Below are positions 12,502 to 21,913 of a DNA stretch of 64,000 bases, piece by piece (position 1 is the stretch's first letter; every line of letters begins with the position of its first letter). This stretch comes from Lindgomyces ingoldianus (lineage: Eukaryota > Ascomycota > Dothideomycetes > Pleosporales > Lindgomycetaceae): positions 696,100 through 760,099 of the forward strand of contig NW_022985198.1 in NCBI RefSeq assembly GCF_010093535.1, read 5' to 3'. A program made the position numbers and the translations under genes. The notes beneath the pieces are model-generated. The model was not told where the DNA came from and did no database searches. It worked only from the letters and a program-made list of their open reading frames with translations.

Positions 12502-13599
12502 CTAAGATGTCTCGAAGGCACTCCAGGCGGCGACATCATTCCAACCAGGAAGGACCGTCGGCAACTTCTCTGGGAGTTGGTCCGGCCATTCGGCTGCTAT
12601 TACCTTCATCGTCTCCTCAAACAGGACATCGTATCCAGCAGCGCTGAAATGGAGACCTATGCGTCCGTGAGAATACCATCATCGAGACGACTTGAGAGTC
12701 ACTCATACCGTCATACATGAGCCCCGCCAGTACATCGTTTTGAACTATATCCAAGGATCCAGGAAGAGGGTCACCCGTATTCCAGGTGGCAGCATTCCAA
12801 TGAGCCCTAGACATGAAAGCTCTCCACAGATCGACAACAGGCACGTTGAGCTTCTTCCCAACTTCGCAGGCAGCGTCCGCATAGCTTTTAGTTGTGGCAG
12901 CGACTCTTGAGACTCTGCTGTACCCCTTGGCTTTGTCGGAGATGAATTGTAGATGCTCATTGATCGGGGGTGGTGCAACGAGAAGAATCCGTGGTTTGTG
13001 CGCTAAGACAAGGGGATGGGTGATTATCTTTTGCAGGTTCTCTTTGTAGTCTTCCAGCGGGATGTGCTGGTTGTTCTCGGTTTTGGGAGATGAAGCATCA
13101 TTGGCACCGAAAAAGATCATCTGGGTCAGTTAGTTCTCCTTGCCCCCGCGAGCCAACACTCAATCCCCGGAATATCGTACCAGGAATCGAATGCGGACTT
13201 CTTCGGGGGAAGGAAATATGCTGGGCAGCACTGTGAGCGCTTGCCTGGTGTTATAGCCGCTGTTAGGTTTTAATATCGGCTTCACGCTTAGTGAATTTAG
13301 ATCCGGTACCTGAGGCCACGGTTGACGACATCTAGACGTCGGATGTAGACTTGGAGAGATTAGCCAATTGAGCAGAGAAATATCTAGCAGAAAGGCGAGC
13401 AGAAGACGTGGGACTCAAATTGCAAGGGGGGTTACTGACTATGCTGCAAAGCCGCCGAGAAGCTGTGGCCGCGCTCCTGATTATATGAGTCCTGCGTTAT
13501 GGAGTCCCCAAAAAGGAAGAACTGTTCGTACAATGCAGGCTAGCGTGATGGTTGTCTTGTTAACAAAGAGCACCCAATCATTCTCAAATTACTCACCAT
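12502..13599 (-). CDS. IAH1: SGNH/GDSL esterase, isoamyl acetate-hydrolysing type (Iah1)
   Basis: Six exons are predicted: 13599-13597, 13521-13440, 13349-13310, 13259-13181, 13120-12709 and 12656-12502. The introns are 75, 90, 50, 60 and 52 bp, and the total is 256 aa, normal for Iah1. All SGNH blocks are present: FGDSIT (Ser nucleophile and block I), NRGLSGYNT (block II Gly), FFGANDA (block III Asn) and MYDGLHFS (catalytic Asp and His). The enzyme family hydrolyses acetate esters such as isoamyl acetate, which helps set volatile ester levels. The first coding exon appears to be the ATG alone, followed at once by a GTGAGT donor. An in-frame TAG lies just upstream of that ATG and no other in-frame ATG precedes the Ser block. 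Confidence 0.88.
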
Positions 13600-14495
13600 G
13601 CTTCCTTCGGCGGCGAACTAGCACTAGGGCTGAGAGAGGAGCAGGAGGGGGGTGGGTGGTCTCAAGAGTGGATCGCCGATAAGATCTGGGTGGGAGGTCA
13701 GAGAGCCGAAATTGGTAGACCTCGGTTGGGTGTAATGGGATTTCGGATCGAGAAAGATGTCGCAATTATGAAAGAGGACGAGAGATGCAAAAGAGACTCG
13801 GCTACAAGGCGAAGCAATGCGGGGTTTACGTTTGTCAGTGCAAAGGAAAATATAAACTCAGGACAAGCGCGAGAAGCTTGACGACATTCACCACGACGGT
13901 CAGCGATTGGTAAAGCTAGCCGCGGCCCCAGGCTGGAAGCGGCTAGCAGAGCCAGACTGAGCCCGAATGGACCCTGATCGGATGACGTTTCGTAGTCGAT
14001 GTAAAGTTGCACCGAATCCACCGAATGGCAGGTCACATGTGCTGGTTCTGCGTGTAAAGCGCTTGGAACTTAAATCGCCAAATTCCCGTCCTGCGGACAG
14101 TCAACACTCTGCCTTATTTGCCCTTTCGCGACCTTGCGGGTGTCTTTTTGTTTGGCCGTGTGAAATGTCCACATCTTGTGCAGCAGGCTAGATGCAAGGG
14201 TATTGCTTTTACAAGACACACCACCAGCGCCATTGCTCGGTTCGAGAAGGAGATGTGTATCTGGACCCAGCTGGTAGGTAGCTCCAGAATCTTGGGCCCT
14301 ATCCGAAACGGGGCGCCGGGAATGAGCCACACGGCACTCAGACCACCCCCATGATATGGCAGGCTACATAGCTTGCCCTCGCCTTCCAGATGACCTGGCC
14401 GAATGCTTTGGCTGTGCATCATGTCTCTGACGGAGTCTTTACTAATACCGCTCTGCCTGCACAGCTCCTGACCGCACCTTGTCCCCGCGTCCACG
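13600..14495. promoter_or_regulatory. shared upstream region of the divergent esterase and CLC genes
   Basis: This 896-bp region separates the start codons of the minus-strand esterase and the plus-strand chloride transporter. It has no coding signal beyond chance frames. It must hold both promoters, but no specific element was identified. Confidence 0.4.
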
Positions 14496-17423
14496 ATGCC
14501 GAAATCGATTTCTTCATTCCGCAGCGTCGAGCACCGCAGCAGCCATGGGGGGTATGAAGGCGATGATGACGATGACACAATGTCGCTGGAGCAGCATGAG
14601 CAGCACGACACGTACGGCAGCGCGACACCGACCTCGCCAACCATGACCTTCCGCCGGCTAAGGCAGCACCGCGTCTCTGAAGTCGACCTCTCCAGACACA
14701 CGCCAACAGAGCGATCGAGCCTCCTCGGCCACCAGCATGGCTCGAGATCGTACACGAGCATGCCGGCCACTTCGCCAGGCACCCCGCGGCCATACTCGGT
14801 CCGAGTCAATAGCCAGAACCCGATCAGCAACGCGAGACTCAGGCACAGCCGGACTGGCTCCTTCAGTCGCTCCTTCAGCCAGCGGTTGGTGAATGCACTG
14901 GGCTCCGGTGCTGACCGCCGGGGCACAGGGACGTTTGGTATGTGGCTATACCCGCTCGCACCTTCCGCCATGTAGCTAACCACTTCCCCGCAGAGAACCT
15001 CGCGGCTTCCAAGAATTCCTTCTGGAAGGACGATCGCGTCTGGTACGACCAGTTCACGTCGACTGACTGGGTCCACGATAGCATCGCAGACGCATACCGC
15101 GTCAAGGCCCTACGCAGCCGTAAGGACATCCGCGGGAAAATTGCTGCATGGTTTGATGGGGCCCAGGGCTGGATTCTCGTCGCCCTCATCGGCATCCTTA
15201 CCGCCATGGTAGCTTACTTCGTCAACGTGACTGAAAGCATCCTGTTCGACTACAAACAGGGATACTGCACAACTAAATGGTATTCGAGCAGGAAGCAATG
15301 CTGCGACGGTGCCACCATCTGCGATGAGTGGCTCCACTGGTCAAGAGTGATCCGGACCGACCGGCTAGATTCCACGGGCACCCAGTTCGTTGCCTTCTGC
15401 GTCTCTATGATTGCCCTCGCCATGGCATCCTGCCTGCTCACCCTCACCACGAAGACCGTGATTCCCTCGGCAATCTCGCTGTCTACGCTAGATGAAAACC
15501 TCGGCGCCGATATCGTCCAACCCGAGCGCCATGATGAGGGCCGGAAGCGAAGCCCCAGTCCTGGAACTAAATACCACGAATCTCAAGAACGTCCTCCAAT
15601 GGTCTACTACTCGGCGGCCGGGAGTGGCGTGGCCGAAGTCAAGGTCATCAACAGCGGCTTCGTGCTTCACGGTTACCTCGGATTGCGGACATTAATCATC
15701 AAGACATTGGGCCTCGTTCTAAGTGTTGCATCCGGCCTCAGCCTTGGCAAGGAAGGGCCGTACGTTCATATTGCTACCTGCATCGGTAACATTGCTTGCC
15801 GTTTGTTTTCCAAGTACAATCACAACGACGGCAAGCGAAGGGAGGTCCTCAGCGCGAGTGCTGCGAGCGGGGTAGCTGTTGCGTTTGGCGCCCCGATCGG
15901 AGGAGTTCTTTTCAGTCTCGAGGAAGTCAGCTACTATTTCCCACCTAAGACTCTATTTAGAACGTTCTTCTGCTGCATTGTAAGTATTCTTTGCGTCCTT
16001 TGTGAGTGCTATTGCTAACGTCGCCACAGGCAGCTGCGTTGTCTCTTAAGTTTCTCAACCCCTACGGGACGAACAAAATCGTCTTGTTTGAGGTCCGGTA
16101 CCTCACGGACTGGAAGTTCTTCGAAATGATAGCATTCATTTTCACCGGAGTATTGGGAGGCGTTCTTGGTGCTCTTTTCATTAAAGCATCCCGCATCTGG
16201 GCTCGTACCTTCCGACGCATTCCGATTATCAAGAAATATCCCCTTTTTGAGGTTTTCCTCGTAGCATTGATTACGGGAATACTAAGCTTCTGGAACAGAT
16301 ATACGAAGCTTCCCGTTACGGAACTCTTGTTTGAGTTGGCTAGTCCTTGCGATACCTTTACCGAGAACGGAGACGGGCTTTGCCCGACCCGGGAGCACAT
16401 CCCGGAAATTTTGAAAATTTTGCTGGTTGCTTTTGTCATTAAGGCCGGCCTTACCGTCATTACATTCGGGATAAAGGTGCCCGCAGGCATCTACGTACCC
16501 TCCATGGTTGTTGGCGGTCTACTTGGTCGCATCATCGGTCACTCAGTTCAGCTCTTTGCTCTGAGGTTTTCCGACTCAGGGCTCTTCGGTTCATGTGACC
16601 CAGAAGGACCCCCAGGCTCTTGTGTTGTCCCGGGAGTCTACGCTATGGTCGCGGCTGGCGCTACAATGACAGGAGTGACACGTCTGACCGTTACACTTGC
16701 TGTCATCCTTTTCGAGCTTACCGGCAGCTTGGACCACGTCCTACCATTTTCCCTCGGCATTTTAGTCGCAAAATGGACAGCGGATGCTATAGAGCCACTA
16801 AGCATCTACGACCTTTTAACAGACATGAATTCTTATCCTTTTCTCGACAACAAGGTTCGACCTATATTCACTAGCGAACTCGGCGATATCACACCACGGG
16901 TTCGTAAGGAACGCATTATCGACATTTCCGATTCCCCACTGGTGTCTGCAAACGAGCTGCGAGAGAAGCAACAATATCTACACATGGCTGGTGAAATTGA
17001 CGGGGGTCTGCCTATCCTCCGCGATGGGATACTCGTCGGCCTCATCCCCGCTCCTGACCTGGAATTTGCCCTCGATAAGCTCGAAAACGAAGACAATACC
17101 CTCTGCTTGATGTCTACTCAGGTTGGATGGGCCGCTGGGCGCGAACATGAAGAGGAAGAGGAAGACCAAGATCCTACAGACTTCACACCATACATTGATC
17201 CTGCGCCCCTGTCATTAGACGTTCACTCGCCCATGGACTTGGTGTACGAATGCTTTGTCAAGCTTGGATTAAGATACATTTGCGTACTCCGAGATGGACA
17301 GTATGCTGGTTTAGTAAGTTCATCCTCGGTCCATCTCAGTATATTACAAAGTCTAACACCTTGCAGGTTCATAAGAAGGCGTTCGTAAAATACATCAAAG
17401 AGCTCGAACAAAAGGAACATTAG
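14496..17423 (+). CDS. GEF1: CLC family chloride/proton exchanger, Gef1-like
   Basis: The exons are 14496-14937, 14994-15979, 16030-17313 and 17367-17423, with introns of 56, 50 and 53 bp, giving 922 aa. A ~150-residue Ser/Arg-rich cytoplasmic N-terminus precedes the CLC membrane core. Seen motifs are GSGVAEVK (chloride filter, the GSGIP position), GKEGPYVH with the gating Glu at ~401, SLEEVSYYF carrying the proton-glutamate position (457/458) that marks exchangers rather than channels, and VPAGIYVPSM. Two cytoplasmic CBS-type segments follow the core. Yeast Gef1 acts in Golgi and endosomal membranes in acidification and copper loading, and a similar endomembrane role is inferred here. The last exon encodes only 18 residues, ending in a basic HKKAFVKYIKELEQKEH tail. 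Confidence 0.93.
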
Positions 17424-18886
17424 ACGGACCCCTACACCCACGTGTCTGCATATGCCGCGCTTAGTCACTTGCATTCCTCTTCTTTTCATGTGCGTCTTTA
17501 GCGTTCCGCCTGTGTATTGATACCACGACATGTTACTTTCTTTGGATTGCATAGCCTAATCATCTAAATGGAGTTTGCCTAATATTTTGGAAAGGCTGTT
17601 TTGTACCAGCGTGATACATGGAATGCTTGCATAGTCTAGAAGGGTAGAGCGGAGATTTGCCCGCGAGAGTTCTAAATTGGAAGGTCAGATGTTGGGAAGT
17701 TGTGCCGCATTTCCCTTTCTTATTTTCATACTTCCTGTGAGATTTCTGTATGTTTTGGTTTGGTTTGCCTTTGGCAGGACTAATAGAGTGACTTGGTGTC
17801 AGGAAGACCCCAACCTTGTGAAGAACATATAAAGCCAACCCCAGCCTTTTCTTCCCCACACATCTCTATTCTCTTACAATTGTGGGTTACATTCCCCTAG
17901 TTTCCAAATTCCCTACATCCACGATGCGTGCGTTGTTTACTAATATCTTCAGATCCGATCACGTTCAACGGGAATGTTTAAGACTTCAACAGAAGATGCA
18001 AACCATTAAAGAATTTGCTGACGGGGCCACGTAACACTAAAACAATAGTGGATATCTAGATAAGTTGATTTTCTGAAGCAACAACTTTGCAGACGTATAC
18101 GATCTGTCATCATATACGGTTTTGTATTTTGGGCAAGATCTATGTCGAGGTGAACTGGAGGAGTCCTCGCAATTCTCGAAACGCCGAACTCCATAGATCT
18201 CTCCGCCTCCTAGGTCTATTTATCCCTTGGAGGTGGAGTTCAGACCTAATCCTACCATTTTTAGACGGCTTCGGGAGTTTCTCACCCATTGGCAATGTTC
18301 ACCCCTTCCAAAAACGTCCGTCCTATGAATAACTGGCGCTAGTGAGGCACCAGACACCTCAGTAGAAGATGCTAAACCACTGGAAATCGCCTTCACGCCG
18401 TTTCGAGCGATGTGAATATGCTTGATTTTTGACTCTATGAGAATTTACCCCCGAAAGCCTGGGCACGAACCGAATCTAAATGAGCCAGTGGATGAGAAAA
18501 ATAGACTGCTGGGGGCATCTATGCTGTGTTTAGAGAGTAAACCTATAAATCGATCGGGGCAATTCACTTGCGCTGAGTATGATCCTCCGCTTCGGTAAGC
18601 AAGACTGCTGAATGGACTACCCTTATCCTCTTGTGACAGGCTCTTCCAGGGCATCCTAAGCTACTCAGCCCATAACTAGCACCTCTCTACAGCAAATATA
18701 TAAACCGCAAGTACATCGAGCACATCGAGCGCTAAAAACTCCCGCTTCAAACTTGCGAATCAGCCTTCAATCTAACCATCGACTTTCTTCCACACGAACG
18801 AACCGCTCACCTGCCATCTTTGATGGGGTGGTTTGCAAGTATCCAAATCCCGAATTCCTATCACCTGAAAAAGACAGGTCAGCAGG
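17424..18886. other. intergenic, no gene seen
   Basis: A 1.46-kb gap between the CLC gene and the zinc-finger relic. Only short frames without family signals occur on either strand. It marks the edge of the gene-poor island. Confidence 0.35.
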
Positions 18887-20251
18887 ATGAATTTCTATAG
18901 TGTTTACATCCGCATTTTGGTGGCAAGACCAGTGCTTCCTTTTGCTTCCACTTTCGTTACCTGTACACTTTCGGTTAAGACTGACCAATCAAGTAGAGGG
19001 TATGCCTCCAGCTCGTCAGTTATTTCACTGGCCGAACATCGCCTCTTTGCGGGCTCTATTCAAATCACCATATCACCGACGCATATATCCATTTATCGCT
19101 GTCATGAAGCGCACTACCAAGATCACCGTCGGTGTTGGAGTGTCGCTAGGGATTGTTATGCTTCTGTTTCTTTCTTAACCTATGTTGCCCGCACTCATAG
19201 GAGCTGTCCAACACCACACTCCCAGCCAGTATGCGAAGCTTCAGTGGTCTCCGATAGCAAACGGTGTCCACCAAAAACATATCATGACATTACTGTACGC
19301 GTCGACGGAGGGATCCCTCATTTACAAGATTTCCTTGCCGAGGACATGAAAACTACAAATGCAATGCCCTCCTCAAACCCAGATACATCCAGTCCAAATA
19401 TAAACACCGTCTCAGATTCTTTACCTAGCGTTCGGCCGTCAAATATCAGGTCACCCCGATCGTTGACTCATCTCGAAGAAGTCTCTTTTCAAAATCTGGA
19501 AGGAAAAAGCCTCTGTGGATGGCACCGCTCCAGGCTGCCATCTTCATCAACGCCTAGTCAGCTAGAAGAAGGAATATATTCGCCTATGCACACCGAAGGA
19601 ACTCCATGGTCTTTGAAATCGTCGAACACAGTTTCGGCAGCAATGTCAGCAATTTGTCCAACTCCCACTAGTTCATCGCTGCAAATTATTCTCTCCTCTA
19701 CGCCAACCAGCAACTCAGGAAGCACTTTAGAGTCCTGTCGGTGTCAGTCAGCAGACAAAGGGGCTAGCCTAGATATGGTGGGTGCATATCAAATACCAGC
19801 AGGAGCTCTGTGTACTTCGTCCCCTCCTATTACCGAGCCACTACCACCTTCTACTGCCCCGAATCCCCCGTTAGACACTACAAATGAACCACTTGCCTCT
19901 GCAGAACCTACAGAGAAATCCTCTATAACCCCGATATCCATAAAAACCTTCAAGTGCACCGAATGCGACCTCCCTTTTCGGGCATCTGGACAGAAAAACA
20001 AGCACATCAATCGCAAACACCAGCGCCGGTATACCTGCCCTGTTGCATCCTGTCAAGTGAAGTTCCACTTAAACGCCGATCTCTAGCGACACAAGACGAG
20101 AGTTCATAAGGACATGTTTGGCTCCGAGGAAGGCTGGAAGTGCTCGAATCAGTGGTGTCAGGCGCCACAGAAGATTTGGGGGAGGAGGGATAATTTTGAG
20201 AGACATGTTCAACGGTGTTCGAAATTGAAGTCTGAAGAGGCCATGGAGTAA
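18887..20251 (+). pseudogene. C2H2 zinc-finger paralogue with internal stop codon
   Basis: The C-terminal part is clearly related to the gene at 1095-2113. It keeps CTECDLPFRASGQKNKHINR for the first finger and a CPVASCQVKFHLNADL second finger. The codon after LNADL is TAG (20084-20086) where the paralogue has a Glu codon. The frame then continues as RHKTRVH and a third zinc unit ending HVQRC, and stops at 20249-20251. No acceptable intron would remove the TAG. Unlike the paralogue there is no intron in the first finger. Upstream, a Ser/Thr/Pro-rich stretch is probably genuine. The part before about 19100 looks non-coding, and a hydrophobic peptide starting at 19104 (KITVGVGVSLGIVMLLFLS) in another frame may be a remnant of a membrane anchor. 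Confidence 0.7.
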
Positions 20252-20994
20252 AAGATGAGTTCAAGAAAATAACAGCACGACTCAAAAGAGTAGGGAGGGC
20301 TCAGACATGAGGATGTGGGTAGGTCTTCATTTTCTATAGTGCTGACTACCAGCGGCTATTCGCAATTGCGGAGCTCTCCGGACTCCACCATCTACTCATA
20401 TGCATGAAGCCACTGCCGCTTACTATAGTCATGTGCGGCTTGCTGAGCAGCTTGCTGTCTAGCCCGCTCCTTCAGCAGTCAACTCAGTCCCTCATGGCCT
20501 TGGTATCCCCAAAAGTTTCACGTTGTCTGGCTATCAACCAGTTAGATGAGACTTCGAGACAGGGGATGCCTCCCTTGGTATTCACACACTGATCTTAATC
20601 GAGTTTTGGTATCCCCTCTTGGATGTCCATTTTATTGCTTTCTTAATCAATTTGCTAGCTGACTCAACTTCTGTTATAGTTGAAGTAGCATACAGACAAC
20701 TCCTATAAGAAAAACATAGAATACTTAATCTTTATGCTAGTCGCAGTTTGGGGGCGTATAAAACCGCAAATACATCAATTAATATGCTGCGATTTTGTCC
20801 AGACGACAGTTCTCACAATCTTCAGATATAAGCGTAGGTGAGCGAAAGGTCACGAGCAAAAGTGGGTGAAGTGATAATATTGGTAAAGGGCAAGCGGCCC
20901 AAGGTGATATGATTATGTCCACTCAAATGTAGATAAATAGGAGCCTATTAGGGGGTAAGATCTTCTAGATGCTCACCCTCCTGATGAACCATTC

Positions 20995-21246
20995 TGTCAC
21001 ACGTGAGACTAGTTCACGTGACCCTGCTCAGGGTGAATGTGGGTCCTTCACCTCTCACATTTTTCCTGTTTAGGACTAACGCTCTTTTAGCTACTATATA
21101 TTTACCTCTGAGCTCTCTCTCGCTCTAGAGACCTTACACCTCAATCTACCTAGGTCGTCTCTCAATACCTAATTGCATGCTCACCTCTCTATATATGCCC
21201 TATCAGCTCCATCAGCTCCATCTAGGCTCACCTTGCGATACATTCA
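20995..21246 (+). repeat. degenerate LTR-like sequence, copy A
   Basis: It begins TGTCACACGTGAG and shares blocks in the same order with 29888-30127: TTAGGACTA, GAGCTCTCTC, AGACCTTACA and CTCAATACCT. The order and spacing suggest two old copies of one LTR of a fungal gypsy-type element. No internal coding region and no target-site duplication could be recognised. The downstream end is approximate. Confidence 0.45.
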
Positions 21247-21913
21247 GCTGTGTCCTAGAATGTAAGTGAATCATCCCCTCTCGACGTAGTCGCCGCAGTC
21301 GAACAGAGCTATCTTCAATCAACATCTCTCCACTCCCTTGTCGCAATTGCGGAACTTGAGGCAGTTACCTGGGTGAGATTTAATTTACTGATAATATTGA
21401 TAGTTATATAGTTACTGCTAACACATATTTAGGGACGAGCAAATACAACCAGATTACTCAAGCTAGTCCGAGACGTTTGCCGACCCACTATGTACCACAA
21501 GCAAGCTAGATATATTAATCCACTTCAGCATATATAGCTGTAATTGCACTCTGTTCGGCCCGCAAGTCAATAAGATGTCTGTCCGAGGTCGAAGAGCCAA
21601 AGTGCCTCATCATAGAATTGTTTATGGGAGATAAATGGAATGCTACCTACAGACGCCCCGGTCCATAGGGACGGCGTCAGCTCGGTAGCCCATGCTGCGG
21701 AGATTTACGTGAAGCCAATGTTGCTCTCGTTGTTGCTCGGGCTACGAATGCTGGACTTGTTGTCGGAAGGATTTCAAGAGAATGTCCCTGATTACTATTG
21801 TAATTCCACGTAGAGATGGAGCTCTGTTGAGGATGCAAAACAGCCGCAAAGGAAATAACTAGTCTAGCATTTACAAATCCTGAAAACCATTCCAACAATT
21901 GGTTATCGACCTT
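21247..21913. other. AT-rich flank, no gene seen
   Basis: This 667-bp stretch lies between the LTR-like copy and the stop codon of the CHAT gene. It is stop-rich in all frames except one 73-codon minus-strand frame at 21677-21898 with no recognisable content, which is more likely 3' UTR of the CHAT gene. Confidence 0.3.

Noticed and set aside
19104..19178. Transmembrane exon for the zinc-finger paralogue
   Set aside because: The hydrophobic peptide is in another frame. The only frame-keeping joins either need an intron of 35 bp, too short here, or a weak donor that removes the hydrophobic part.
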